A stretch of DNA of 64,000 nt from assembly GCA_963632825.1 (NCBI GenBank), contig CAVGWF010000005.1:80305-144304 (forward strand). Reading direction: 5' to 3'. The notes under the pieces are model-generated. The model saw only the letters and a program-made list of their open reading frames with translations. It was not told the DNA's origin and ran no database searches. Shown here piece after piece: positions 51,914 to 61,012 of this stretch. The DNA comes from F23-B02 sp963632825. GTDB lineage: Bacteria; Bacillota; Clostridia; Oscillospirales; Oscillospiraceae. Position 1 is the first letter of the stretch; every line of letters begins with the position of its first letter. The position numbers were made by a program, and so were the translations under genes.

Positions 51914-51955
51914 AAATCCCGGCAATACACAAAGTATTGCCGGGATTTTGTTTTT
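51914..51955 (+). terminator. Intrinsic terminator of the lysine transporter operon
   Basis: AAATCCCGGCAATAC-ACAAA-GTATTGCCGGGATTT then TGTTTTT. Confidence 0.93.
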
Positions 51956-51957
51956 AC

Positions 51958-52590
51958 CTCATCAGTGCCGCCCGCCGCGGCGGGCAGTGCGCCGCGAGCC
52001 TTGGCGGTTTTCTTGACTGCACCATTGCCTCCCTTGTGTAAAGGGAGGTGGGTCGGCGTAAGCCGAGCCGGAGGGATTGTCCACTCGCCGTGGCGGGCAA
52101 TGCGCCGCCAATATTGGCAGTTGTTTTAACTGCGCCGTCACGGTAACGCACTGCGGAGAAAGCTTTTTTCCTTGCCTTCCCCTTGGAGGGGAAGACCATG
52201 GAAGCATCAGCGGGATTCGGGAGCACTCCGGTTTTGCCGGTAGTCTCCGGTCGGGAAACCGCAACAGATGTATTGGCAGAGCCTAAAGGCGCCTCTGAAA
52301 AAACGGATGAGGTGTGATCAAATCGTGCCGCAGGCATCAATATTGTATCGGCTTGCGCCGACGATATATTTCCACCTCATCAGTCGGCTTCGCCGACAGC
52401 TTCCCCTCCAAGGGGAAGCCGTCGATCCCTCAGTCAGCCTCGCGGCTGACAGCTCCCTTTACGCAAGGGAGCCAATGATGCGCTGATTCAGTGCGGCAGT
52501 TTACCGGTTTCGCCGGTACTCTCCGGTCGGGATACCGCAATAACCGTATCCGTAGGTGCGAAAAATCGCCATTGAAAAAGCCTTTACGCA
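51958..52590. repeat. Dispersed modular hairpin repeat, copy 7 (composite)
   Basis: The largest copy, in a 912-base gene-free gap. From left: a CCTCCCTTGTGTAAAGGGAGG block, the CGTCACGGTAACGCACTGCGG module in inverse orientation, a CTTCCCCTTGGAGGGGAAG hairpin and a CGCCTCTGAAAAA end. A second inverse unit then carries GTCGGCTTCGCCGAC, CTTCCCCTCCAAGGGGAAG, CTCCCTTTACGCAAGGGAG and ACCGGTTTCGCCGGT, finishing with GTATCCGTAGGTGCG. The remaining 100 bases before deoD hold its promoter. Confidence 0.85.
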
Positions 52591-52695
52591 AGGGAGCCAA
52601 GGGCTGCACGCTTCAAAACGCGCATTGCGTACATTATATATAGTGTGGTCCGCAGCGGCGTTCCGTCAAAGAACGGGCGTGCAGGTGCAAGAAGC

Positions 52696-52724
52696 TTGAC
52701 TAAGCCGCGGCGGACAGCTATAAT
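52696..52724 (+). promoter_or_regulatory. Promoter for deoD
   Basis: TTGACT, 17 bases, TATAAT, 30 bases before the ATG. Confidence 0.78.
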
Positions 52725-52754
52725 TTGGTCAAATACATTTAAGGAGGATGACCT

Positions 52755-53480
52755 ATGCCAATTCCCACTCCGCATATTTCAGCCAAGAAAGAAGAAATAG
52801 CCAAAACAGTGCTCATGCCCGGCGATCCCCTCAGAGCGAAGTTCATTGCAGAGACATTTCTGGAAAACCCCGTGCTCGTGAACAATGTCCGCGGCGTTCA
52901 GGGTCACACCGGTACATGGAAGGGAGTTCCCGTAACCGTTATGGCAAGCGGCATGGGTATCCCCGCGATCGGCATCTACAGCTGGGAGCTTTTTAACTTC
53001 TACGATGTCGACAACATCATCCGCATCGGCTCCGCCGGAGCTCTGCGCGACGATCTCAAGCTCATGGATATAGTCGCCGCACAGGGTGCGTGCACCGACT
53101 CGAATTTCGCGCACCAGTTTGAGTTGAACGGCACCTTCGCCCCTATTGCCGACTATACGCTTCTGAGCACAGCCGTTGAGACCGCAAGGGAACACGGCGT
53201 TGACATGAAGGTCGGAAACATTCTCTCGGGCGACAATTTCTATTCTCCCGCCGGCTGCGACGGCAACGACAAATGGCGCGACATGGGCGTTATGGCGGTA
53301 GAGATGGAGGCCGCGGGGCTTTACATGAACGCCGCGCGCGCAGGCAAGAGGGCTCTCTGCATCTGCACGATCTCCGATCACATTTACCGCAGCGAGGCGC
53401 TCTCATCCGAGGAAAGGCAGCTGTCATTCACCCAGATGATGGAGATAGCCCTCGATACCGCAGCAAAAATGGCAAAATGA
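52755..53480 (+). CDS. deoD: Purine-nucleoside phosphorylase (DeoD type)
   Basis: 241 residues. Motifs: VLMPGDPLRAKFIAETF, GHTGTWKGVPVTVMASGMG, IIRIGSAGAL, and VMAVEMEAAGLYMNAA before the SDHI active-site region. Cleaves purine nucleosides with phosphate for salvage. Followed by a nucleoside-type BMP lipoprotein with its own promoter. Confidence 0.96.
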   Translation: MPIPTPHISAKKEEIAKTVLMPGDPLRAKFIAETFLENPVLVNNVRGVQGHTGTWKGVPVTVMASGMGIPAIGIYSWELFNFYDVDNIIRIGSAGALRDDLKLMDIVAAQGACTDSNFAHQFELNGTFAPIADYTLLSTAVETAREHGVDMKVGNILSGDNFYSPAGCDGNDKWRDMGVMAVEMEAAGLYMNAARAGKRALCICTISDHIYRSEALSSEERQLSFTQMMEIALDTAAKMAK

Positions 53481-53535
53481 CAGGCGAAAAGCGCCGTCAT
53501 TGACCCCCTCATTTGGACAATTTGCTAAATAACAC

Positions 53536-53565
53536 TTGCTTTCGGCACGGTTTTAGTGATATACT
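53536..53565 (+). promoter_or_regulatory. Promoter for BMP lipoprotein
   Basis: TTGCTT, 18 bases, TATACT. Confidence 0.6.
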
Positions 53566-53634
53566 TACGGCAGTACGCTGTAGGCGTATATGTAAATTGG
53601 TTCGCAAAAAATAAATTTATACGGAGGAAAAAAG

Positions 53635-54807
53635 ATGAAAAGATTCTTAGCACTGTTTCTGGCACTCTGCATGGTCTTTGCTCTCTGCGCCTGCACAAAC
53701 GGCGACAGCAATGATGATAGCGCCAAGACCACTGACGATGCCAACGGAACCACCGTCACCGATCCCGATAAGATCGCCGACGAAATGACTTCCAGCGACG
53801 GCAAGTATGAGATCGCATTCGTGACCGACGTCGGTCAGCTCAAGGACAAGTCCTTCAACCAGGGCACCTTCGACGGCGTTAAGCTGTATGCTTCCGCAAA
53901 CGACAAGTCCTACAAGTACTACCAGCCCGCAAACGGCGACAAGGCTACCGACGACGACCGCTACGACGCAATGAAGGCAGCAGTTGACAACGGCGCAAAG
54001 ATCGTTGTCTGCGCAGGCTTCAAGCAGGAGGCAGCTATCCGTCAGGCAGCTGCTGAGTTTACCGATGTAAGCTTCGTATTCATCGACGGTTACCCCGTAA
54101 CCGAGACCACCGAGGAAGGCGCACCCGTCCTCAAGAACGTCGCAGGCATCTCCTTCCAGGAAGAGCAGTCCGGCTACCTCGCCGGCTACGCAGCCGTTAT
54201 GGAAGGCTACACCAAGCTCGGCTTCACCGGCGGCGGCGGCGGCACCAACCCGGCATGCTGCCGTTTCGGCTACGGCTTCGTTCAGGGCGTTCAGGCTGCT
54301 GCAGCAGAGAAAAATGTAAAGGCTGAGGTCAACTACTCCTGGCTGTACGGCTCCTCCTTCAGCGCATCTCCCGAGCTCCAGACCATGGCAGCCGGCTGGT
54401 ACCAGAACGGCACCGAGGTCATCTTCTCCTGCGGCGGCTCGATGTTCGCATCCGTTTCCGCAGCAGCTGAGGCAGCCGACGCAAAGGTCATCGGCGTTGA
54501 TACCGACCAGTCCTTCGAGTCCGACACCGTTATCACCTCTGCAACCAAGGGTCTTGCAAGCTCCGTTCAGTGGGCTCTGGCAAAGTTCTATGCCGGTGAG
54601 TTCGCCGATATCGGCGGCGTAGGCACCGCTCTGGGCGCAAAGGACGACGCTGTTGGTCTGCCCACCGCAACCTGGTCCCTCAAGAATTGGAGCGTTGATC
54701 AGTACAACGCCCTTCTCCAGGACATCAAGGACGGCAAGGTCACCATCGACAGCGACTGGAACAACCTCAAGAGCACTGACAATGTAACCGTCAATGTTAT
54801 CGAGTAA
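53635..54807 (+). CDS. BMP-family basic membrane lipoprotein, ABC substrate-binding protein
   Basis: 390 residues. A signal peptide ends in the lipobox ALCAC; a Ser/Asp/Thr linker follows. The BMP/PnrA fold is marked by IAFVTDVGQLKDKSFNQGTF, VVCAGFKQEAAIRQAA, GISFQEEQSGYLAGYAAVM and IGVDTDQSFE. Proteins of this family bind nucleosides, which fits the adjacent deoD. No permease or ATPase follows in this window, so the rest of the transporter is elsewhere. GGAGG precedes the ATG, and its codon use looks highly expressed. Confidence 0.93.
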   Translation: MKRFLALFLALCMVFALCACTNGDSNDDSAKTTDDANGTTVTDPDKIADEMTSSDGKYEIAFVTDVGQLKDKSFNQGTFDGVKLYASANDKSYKYYQPANGDKATDDDRYDAMKAAVDNGAKIVVCAGFKQEAAIRQAAAEFTDVSFVFIDGYPVTETTEEGAPVLKNVAGISFQEEQSGYLAGYAAVMEGYTKLGFTGGGGGTNPACCRFGYGFVQGVQAAAAEKNVKAEVNYSWLYGSSFSASPELQTMAAGWYQNGTEVIFSCGGSMFASVSAAAEAADAKVIGVDTDQSFESDTVITSATKGLASSVQWALAKFYAGEFADIGGVGTALGAKDDAVGLPTATWSLKNWSVDQYNALLQDIKDGKVTIDSDWNNLKSTDNVTVNVIE

Positions 54808-54832
54808 TCCGGCTTGACTCAAGGAAAAGAAA

Positions 54833-54864
54833 AACAGGAAGGTCCGAGGACCTTCCTGTTTTTT
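54833..54864 (+). terminator. Intrinsic terminator of the BMP gene
   Basis: AACAGGAAGGTCC-GA-GGACCTTCCTGTT followed by TTTT. Confidence 0.95.
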
Positions 54865-54943
54865 GCACCATGTATTTCTGCTTCGCTCACAGCTTTTCGA
54901 CTGCTTTCAATAGATTACCGTAGTTTAAAGGAGATGTTTACAA

Positions 54944-55129
54944 ATGGCGGTATGCAATGAGTGTGAATCCGGCGGCATGACGGATTATCAGTATAAGTGC
55001 TTCCTGCTGGACCGGCAGCGGCCCTGGAAGGCCGTGCTTGAGATGCTGGAAAACGGCGAGAGCACGGAGGATATCAAGAAAAAGGTCAAATGCGAAATAG
55101 ATCTGCTTAACGAGATGATGAGGTTTTAA
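54944..55129 (+). CDS. Small protein of unknown function (61 residues)
   Basis: Begins MAVCNECESGGMTDYQYK, with a CxxC near the start and two further cysteines, then a helical, charged remainder ending LLNEMMRF. AAAGGAG ten bases before the ATG supports translation, and a strong hairpin follows. Not recognised; the cysteines could bind metal. Confidence 0.6.
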   Translation: MAVCNECESGGMTDYQYKCFLLDRQRPWKAVLEMLENGESTEDIKKKVKCEIDLLNEMMRF

Positions 55130-55187
55130 GCGGCATCGGGCTTGCCCCGACGGCCGGGTTCATGCCGGCGGCGCAAATGAATACGCC

Positions 55188-55225
55188 AACCCCCCATGCA
55201 GTTCAAAGGCGCTGCATGGGGGGTT
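55188..55225. terminator. Bidirectional hairpin between small protein and RsiV-like lipoprotein
   Basis: AACCCCCCATGCAG pairs with CTGCATGGGGGGTT around a ten-base loop. Confidence 0.7.
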
Positions 55226-55236
55226 GTCATTGGTTA

Positions 55237-56394
55237 TCAGCTCCAGTCCGCGGTATACAGCGGCTCCTCCTCGAGGAGCTCCGTCAGGATTATCGAGCCG
55301 TCCTTGCCGCTCTGGAATATCCCGCGCACCACCTGAGTACCGTCGGACAGGCGATAGCTTATGGCGATGCTTGAGAACACATCCGGAATGGAGCTTATGA
55401 CCTCAACGCCCTCGCCGGTGGTGAGGTAATTGCGCTGCCAGAGCATACGCTCCGCCGAATAAATGCGGACATGATAAACCGTTTCCTCTGCGGAAAGGAT
55501 GACGCTCTGCATATCCTCGTCCACCGTTATGGTATCCAGTATATTAAGCTCATCGCGCACGGTGTCGGTACCGGCATCGGCAAGCACCATTCCGTTTTCG
55601 CCCTCGTATTCAATGGGCATATAGTCGGCGTTCATGAACTCCTCAAGCGCCGAGTACGGCACCTCGAAGCGCAGAATACCGTAAGCATAGGTCGCAATAT
55701 CATACGGATTTGCGTACACGACGATGCCGTTATCGTTAAAATACCACTGCTCGCCTTCGTCAACGATGGTGCCTATGGTCTCCTGAGCATCGTCAAACAG
55801 ATAGCTCTCGCCGTCGTCGCCGTAATATTCCTCGCCGGCTGCAAGACCTATGACATAGTTCTTCAGGAAGGTCTTGAGCTGCTCTTCACTTTTGGCGATG
55901 TCGGCAAGCGTGAGCAGCTCGCCGGTATCTGCATTGAAGCTGCGGCTCACGCGGTGAAGACCGCCGTGCACGCCGCCGGTGTACTGCGCAACATCGAAAA
56001 CAAGACTGAGCGCAAGCGTGTCACAGCGCATCGCCTTCGGAGCGCACTTGTAGCTGAGAGTCATTATCTGCCCTCCGTTATCTCCGCTCTGGTCGGCGGC
56101 TACCTTTCTCGTGTAGTCGGCGGTTTCGCTGAGACTGACATACAGCTCGCCGAGCGCTTCGTTCATCTTCTGCGCCGCACGCTCATCGCTTGAGCGCACC
56201 TGAGCCGTGCCGAGCTCCTGTCTGTAATAAACGGTGCCGTCATCGGTCTCCAGCTGCTGGTCATTATAGCTGTATTTTACGGTCACATCAAATCGAGGCA
56301 CGGGAGTTTTTGCCTCATCTCCGGCAAAGCTGTGACACGCACACAGCCCGACGGTCATGCTCATCGCCATGAGCAATGCGATTGCTTTTTTCAT
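55237..56394 (-). CDS. DUF3298/RsiV-like lipoprotein
   Basis: 385 residues. The signal peptide ends in lipobox GLCAC. A DUF4163-like segment precedes the DUF3298 core, with QYTGGVHGGLHRVSRSFNAD, TGELLTLADIAKSEEQLKTF and IVVYANPYDIATYAYGILRF. A further C-terminal domain of about 130 residues follows. RsiV/PdaC-type domains bind cell-wall fragments or lysozyme in some members. There is no transmembrane anti-sigma region here, so it is a surface lipoprotein of unknown role. Start at 56394 by spacing to AAAGG; ATG 56400 is possible. Confidence 0.8.
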   Translation of the reverse strand: MKKAIALLMAMSMTVGLCACHSFAGDEAKTPVPRFDVTVKYSYNDQQLETDDGTVYYRQELGTAQVRSSDERAAQKMNEALGELYVSLSETADYTRKVAADQSGDNGGQIMTLSYKCAPKAMRCDTLALSLVFDVAQYTGGVHGGLHRVSRSFNADTGELLTLADIAKSEEQLKTFLKNYVIGLAAGEEYYGDDGESYLFDDAQETIGTIVDEGEQWYFNDNGIVVYANPYDIATYAYGILRFEVPYSALEEFMNADYMPIEYEGENGMVLADAGTDTVRDELNILDTITVDEDMQSVILSAEETVYHVRIYSAERMLWQRNYLTTGEGVEVISSIPDVFSSIAISYRLSDGTQVVRGIFQSGKDGSIILTELLEEEPLYTADWS

Positions 56395-56509
56395 GATCAT
56401 CAACCTTTCTGTCATTTCATGTAACCAAAATGTAAACTAACTCTAAACATCCGGCTTAAAAAGCTATGGTTTTGCACACTTTCAACAAACTTTCAACACA
56501 TTATGTAAA

Positions 56510-57091
56510 TCACGCTCCGCCGCCGTCGATAAAGCCTTTCGTTCCGTGGGTGCAGTAGGTCTCCAGAACATAGGCGACTCGCTCGGGCGACGCCTGCATA
56601 TCGGTGTCGAACCAGTATTTCACCGTCGTAGAAATGGACGATATCAGAAGTCCCTTTATGCACTCGCGCAGAGTATCCGAGAGCCTGCCGAGCGTTTCAA
56701 GCTCATGCACTATATAGTCATCGGCCTGCTTTGCGATTATCTTCAAAAGCGCATCGTTGTCTCCGTAGGGACCTGCGAACACACGGCACAGCTCCTGATG
56801 CTCCTTGAGTAGGCGCATCATCTGAAGCGCCGTCATTCTCGGTGTGCCGAGCTCACGCACGCGCCGGTCCATCGCCTCGGTCAGCTCGTTTTCCACGGTG
56901 CGCTTGAGCTCATACGGGTCGGAATAGTGGGCATAAAAGGTGCCTCTGTTTATATCCGCCTCGCGGCATATCTCGGTAACGGTTATTTTTTCGATAGGCT
57001 TTTTGGCAATAAGGCGAAGAAATCCGTCGCGTATTGCCTGCTTTGTGTACTTTACGCGCCTGTCCTCTTTTTTGGCTCTGTTATTTTCCAT
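56510..57091 (-). CDS. TetR/AcrR family transcriptional regulator
   Basis: 193 residues. The N-terminal helix-turn-helix (TKQAIRDGFLRLIAKKPIEK, then CREADINRGTFYAHYSDPYE) is clear. The C-terminal helical ligand domain resembles the TetR_C_7 type. Its target is not evident, as it is not divergent from a transporter. Confidence 0.9.
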   Translation of the reverse strand: MENNRAKKEDRRVKYTKQAIRDGFLRLIAKKPIEKITVTEICREADINRGTFYAHYSDPYELKRTVENELTEAMDRRVRELGTPRMTALQMMRLLKEHQELCRVFAGPYGDNDALLKIIAKQADDYIVHELETLGRLSDTLRECIKGLLISSISTTVKYWFDTDMQASPERVAYVLETYCTHGTKGFIDGGGA

Positions 57092-57206
57092 GCTGCCACG
57101 CTCCTTGCTGAGTATATGACCAGCTTAACACATAAGTGAAAGAAAATCAACACCGTGCGCAGAAACTTACTGTTCAAGTAAGGACTGACTGTCATTTGCC
57201 ATGTGC

Positions 57207-58037
57207 TTACTCAAGGCAGACGGAGCCGTCGTAAAGCTGCTTTGCCGAAAAGCCGGTCTCGGCGGCGGCTTTTTTGCATGCCGCCTTGCGCGGCAGACCA
57301 TCGGCGCGGTACTTCTCGGCGAGTGCGAGCGCATCCTCCATGCTCCACTCGCTCTCCCTTTCCGGAGCGCCGTCGATAACGAGGACAAACTCACCCTTGG
57401 GCAGGGTGTCCGTAAAGTATTCGCGGGCTTTTCCTATGGTCGTGCGTATGGTCTGCTCGTGTAGCTTCGTAAGCTCGCGGCACAGGGCTATCCTGCGCTC
57501 CGGGCCGAAGGTCTGCTCCATGTCGGTAAGCGTGCGCAGCAGCTTGTGCGGCGCCTCGTAGAATATCATGGTGCGCCGCTCGTCGCGCAGACCGTCAAGA
57601 TGCTCGCGGCGGCTTTTGTTCGCCGTTGACAGAAAGCCCTCAAAGCAGAATCTGCCCGACGGCAGTGCGGACAGCGCCACGGCGGACACGAGCGCCGCCG
57701 GTCCGGGCACGACGGCGACCTCAACGCCGTTTTCCGCGCACAGCCGCACCAGCTCCTCGCCGGGGTCGGATATTGCCGGCATACCCGCATCGGTGACGAG
57801 CGCGCAGCTCTCGCCGGATAATATGCGTTCAAGTATTTTCGCGCCGGAGGCATATTTGTTGTGCTCAAAATAGCTCACCAGCGGTTTTTTTATCTCAAAA
57901 TGATTCAGCAGCTTCACCGTCACGCGCGTATCCTCGGCGGCGATGAAGTCGACCGCGCGGAGCGTTTCCTGCGCGCGCGGCGACAGGTCGCCCAGATTGC
58001 CTATCGGTGTCCCCACAAGATACAGCTTACCGCTCAT
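57207..58037 (-). CDS. rsmI: 16S rRNA (cytidine-1402-2'-O)-methyltransferase
   Basis: 276 residues. Motifs: LYLVGTPIGNLGDLSPRAQE at the start, FIAAEDTRVTVKLLNHF, LVTDAGMPAISDPGEELV and VPGPAALVSAVALSALP. Methylates the ribosomal decoding centre. Its start overlaps the end of the upstream methyltransferase by 11 bases. Confidence 0.96.
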   Translation of the reverse strand: MSGKLYLVGTPIGNLGDLSPRAQETLRAVDFIAAEDTRVTVKLLNHFEIKKPLVSYFEHNKYASGAKILERILSGESCALVTDAGMPAISDPGEELVRLCAENGVEVAVVPGPAALVSAVALSALPSGRFCFEGFLSTANKSRREHLDGLRDERRTMIFYEAPHKLLRTLTDMEQTFGPERRIALCRELTKLHEQTIRTTIGKAREYFTDTLPKGEFVLVIDGAPERESEWSMEDALALAEKYRADGLPRKAACKKAAAETGFSAKQLYDGSVCLE

Positions 58038-58749
58038 GTCCGTCCTCCCTATGGTAAATGCGTTTTATCTCGTCCGTTTCGGCGCTGCCCTCGGTCACGA
58101 AAAGCGGCGGCATCACGCTCAGCCCCGCATTCGCGCCGCGCCTTGCCTCAACGAGCACGAGCGACGGGGCGTGCTCCCGTGAATGTGCCACAAGGCGCAG
58201 CCTCTTGGGTTCGAGCCCGTTTTCGCGCATGAGGCATATGACATCCGCCAGCCGCTCGGCGCGGTGCACAAGGCACATCGAGCCGCCCGTGCGGCACAGA
58301 AACGAGGCTGCCCTGCATATATCCCCGAGCGTTACCGTGACCTCGCCGCGGGCACGGGCGCGGTCGGCGTCGGGGCTTACCTTGCCGCTGCCGGAGGCAA
58401 AGTACGGCGGGTTTGCCACCACGAGGTCGAACCTGCCGGTCCTGAACAGCTCTCTGACTCCGCGTATATCGCCGCACACTATCCCGCTTTGTGCCTCCAG
58501 CCCGTTTTCGCGCATGTTCTCCTCCGCAATGTGCGCGGCGTCGGGGTTTATCTCAAGCCCAGTCATGTGCAGACGCGGGCTTTTGCGGCACAGCAGCAGC
58601 GGCAGTATTCCCGAGCCGCAGCCGAGGTCTATCCCGTCTCTCCTGCCTGAGGTATTTACGAAATCGGCAAGCAGCACCGAATCCGTGCCGAGCCGGAAAT
58701 GCTCCGACTGCATGAATCTCGGTCCGCCGCTCCAAAGCTCAGCAAACAT
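58027..58749 (-). CDS. N6-adenine methyltransferase of the TrmN6/YfiC type
   Basis: 240 residues. SAM-binding motif IDLGCGSGILPLLL near residue 40 and the catalytic NPPY (VVANPPYFASGSGK) near 112. The N-terminal HFRLGTDSVLLADFV is the family signature for the tRNA-Val A37 enzyme group. It probably modifies tRNA. In operon between the CDF transporter and rsmI. Confidence 0.9.
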   Translation of the reverse strand: MFAELWSGGPRFMQSEHFRLGTDSVLLADFVNTSGRRDGIDLGCGSGILPLLLCRKSPRLHMTGLEINPDAAHIAEENMRENGLEAQSGIVCGDIRGVRELFRTGRFDLVVANPPYFASGSGKVSPDADRARARGEVTVTLGDICRAASFLCRTGGSMCLVHRAERLADVICLMRENGLEPKRLRLVAHSREHAPSLVLVEARRGANAGLSVMPPLFVTEGSAETDEIKRIYHREDGHER

Positions 58750-58760
58750 GTGCGCTCACC

Positions 58761-59930
58761 TCATATGACAAACGATGTGTCCACCGTGACAACGGCAAAG
58801 TGACCCGGCATACGCATTTCGACAAGAGAGCATATCTCGCGGCGAAATTCCTCCGGAGTCTTGTCAAGAGCGGTATCCATTACTACATCGAAGATAAGAT
58901 TTGTGTGGCTCGGTCCCATGACCATTCTGAAGTCGTGTATGCCGCGCAGTCCCTCAACATCACTCAGTGCATACTTCAGCGCCGCGAGCTCGGCGGAAAC
59001 CTGCTCGTTATCCGTCTCTACCGGATCCATGTGTATGGTCGCATCACAGCCGAGGCTCTGCTTGAGTCTGCGCTCAACGGTGTCGATGCTGTCATGCAGG
59101 GCGTATATATCTCCCTTGCCGTCGACCTCCGCATGCAGGCTTATCATCATTCTGCCCGGACCGTAATCATGTACGACGAGGTCGTGCATTCCGATAACGG
59201 CACTCGATGCCATAACTATATCCTCTATCCTCTGCACGAGCGCCGGATCCGGTGCCTGACCGAGCAGCGGCGAGAGGGTGTCCTTGGCAACACCGTAGCC
59301 GGCATACATGATAAACAGCGCCACCGCCGCACCCGCGTAGCCGTCGATATTGACCTTGAACACATATGAAACACCCATGGACAGCAGCACCACTGCCGTG
59401 GCTATCGAGTCTGACAGGCTGTCTGCGCCCGTGGCTGCCATGGCCGGAGACGAGATGCGTCTGCCGACCGAGCGGTTGTATGCAAACATATACAGCTTAA
59501 CGCCGATGGAAACGAGCAGTATCACGGCCGGGAGAATGCCGGCCGTGACCGCCTGGGGCTCTATTATCTTCTCGATCGAGCTTATAAGCAGCTCAACGCC
59601 CATAACGACTATCATAGCCGCCACGGCAAGCCCGGAGATGTACTCTATCCTGCCGTGTCCGAACGGGTGTGTCGGATCGGGCTTTTTGCCGGAGAGCCGG
59701 AAGCCGAGCAGCGATATTGCCGACGAGCCCGCGTCCGAGAGGTTGTTGAACGCGTCTGCGGTTATGGCGATCGAGCCGGACAGCACGCCCGCTGCGTACT
59801 TGCCCGCAAACAGCAGCACATTCAGGAATATGCCAAGCAGACTGCACAGCGTTCCGTATGCCGCACGCACGGCGGCATTGCCGTACTCCGTGCGGTTTTT
59901 TATAAACATTTTCGATAACAGACTTACCAA
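58761..59930 (-). CDS. Cation diffusion facilitator family transporter
   Basis: 389 residues. Six transmembrane segments with the metal site SITADAFNNLSDAGSS and HPFGHGRIEYISG, then a second DSLSDSIAT. A C-terminal cytoplasmic domain (HDLVVHDYGPGRMMISLHAE) is present. Exports divalent cations such as Zn, Fe or Mn; the metal is undetermined. The start is a TTG at 59930 with AGGAG ten bases upstream, matching family starts; an ATG 21 bases downstream is an alternative. An earlier start would lie in repeat sequence. Confidence 0.92.
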   Translation of the reverse strand: MVSLLSKMFIKNRTEYGNAAVRAAYGTLCSLLGIFLNVLLFAGKYAAGVLSGSIAITADAFNNLSDAGSSAISLLGFRLSGKKPDPTHPFGHGRIEYISGLAVAAMIVVMGVELLISSIEKIIEPQAVTAGILPAVILLVSIGVKLYMFAYNRSVGRRISSPAMAATGADSLSDSIATAVVLLSMGVSYVFKVNIDGYAGAAVALFIMYAGYGVAKDTLSPLLGQAPDPALVQRIEDIVMASSAVIGMHDLVVHDYGPGRMMISLHAEVDGKGDIYALHDSIDTVERRLKQSLGCDATIHMDPVETDNEQVSAELAALKYALSDVEGLRGIHDFRMVMGPSHTNLIFDVVMDTALDKTPEEFRREICSLVEMRMPGHFAVVTVDTSFVI

Positions 59931-59945
59931 AACCCAATTTCTCCT

Positions 59946-60234
59946 TTTTTCAGAGGCGGTTTTCCGCACCTGCGGATACGGCTATCTCTGGTTGCCCGAC
60001 CGGTAACTACGGGCAAAACCTTGAAACCGCCGCATTGAATCAGTGCACCCTTGGGGCAGAAGCATTCTCCGCAGTGCGTTACCGTGACGGCGCAGCTAAA
60101 CAACCTGCCAGTGCCAGTTGCGTATTGCCCGCCGCGGCGAGCGGCTGGCTTCCCCTCGGAGGGGAAGCTGTCGGCGAAGCCGACTGATGAGGTGAGAATA
60201 TATCTCGGCGCAAGCCGATACTATATTTTTCACC
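59946..60234 (+). repeat. Dispersed modular hairpin repeat, copy 8
   Basis: Leader block (CCGCACCTGCGGATACGG), a diverged ACCGG hairpin, the TGCGTTACCGTGACGG module, then CTTCCCCTCGGAGGGGAAG and GTCGGCGAAGCCGAC. Fills the gap before the HAD gene. Confidence 0.82.
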
Positions 60235-60350
60235 CAAGACTTTATGTTTCATTTTAACATCTGCGCCGTGCGGGGTCAATTACAGCCCGGTAAAGAATCT
60301 TGAAAAATCGGCATTCATGTATTAAAATCACCGTAGAGGAGATAACAACA

Positions 60351-60998
60351 ATGAAGGAACTTATTATTTTTGACCTCGACGGCACTCTGCTTGACACGCT
60401 GTCGGATCTGCACGCCTCGACAAATTACGCTCTCGCCGCGGAGGGACTTGCCGAACGCAGTCTCGACGAGATCAGGGCGTTTGTCGGCAACGGTATAAGA
60501 AGGCTCATCGAGCGCGCCGTTCCCGATGACTGCCCGCAGGATACACTCGAGCGCGTTTTCGCCGTGTTTAAGGCGCATTACGCGGAAAACTGCATGAACA
60601 CAACCGCGCCCTACTCAGGCATACCGGAGCTTCTGCATACGCTCAAGGCCGCAGGATACAGGCTTGGCGTCGTCTCAAACAAAGCCGACGCCCCCGTCAA
60701 GGCGCTGATAATCCACTACTTTCCCGGCATTTTCGACTCGGTGGTCGGCGAGCGCGAGGGAGTGCGGCGCAAGCCCGCTCCCGATGCGGTTTTCGAGACC
60801 GTGCGCGCACTCGGCTCCGATATTACCGGCACCCTGTATATCGGTGACTCCGATGTTGACTTCCAAACCGCAAAAAACGCCGGATGTGACTGTGTGCTCG
60901 TTTCGTGGGGCTTTAAATCACGCGAGTTTCTCGATTCGCTGGGCGGTACCGCCGTCGATTCGACACGGGAGCTGCTCGCACTCATACAAAAATTCTGA
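60351..60998 (+). CDS. HAD-family phosphatase, phosphoglycolate phosphatase-like
   Basis: 215 residues. HAD motif I FDLDGTLLDTLSDL at the start, a helical cap with GNGIRRLIERAV, motif II VVSNK, motif III RKPAPD, and motif IV YIGDSDVDFQTAKNAG. Close to Gph-type phosphatases; the substrate could be phosphoglycolate or another small phosphate ester. GAGGAG nine bases upstream of ATG. plsY follows 14 bases later. Confidence 0.93.
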   Translation: MKELIIFDLDGTLLDTLSDLHASTNYALAAEGLAERSLDEIRAFVGNGIRRLIERAVPDDCPQDTLERVFAVFKAHYAENCMNTTAPYSGIPELLHTLKAAGYRLGVVSNKADAPVKALIIHYFPGIFDSVVGEREGVRRKPAPDAVFETVRALGSDITGTLYIGDSDVDFQTAKNAGCDCVLVSWGFKSREFLDSLGGTAVDSTRELLALIQKF

Positions 60999-61012
60999 CG
61001 GAGGTGAGTATT

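Noticed and set aside
51958..52590. Possible CRISPR array
   Set aside because: Repeats are palindromic modules of different kinds, not regularly spaced identical units, and no cas genes occur.
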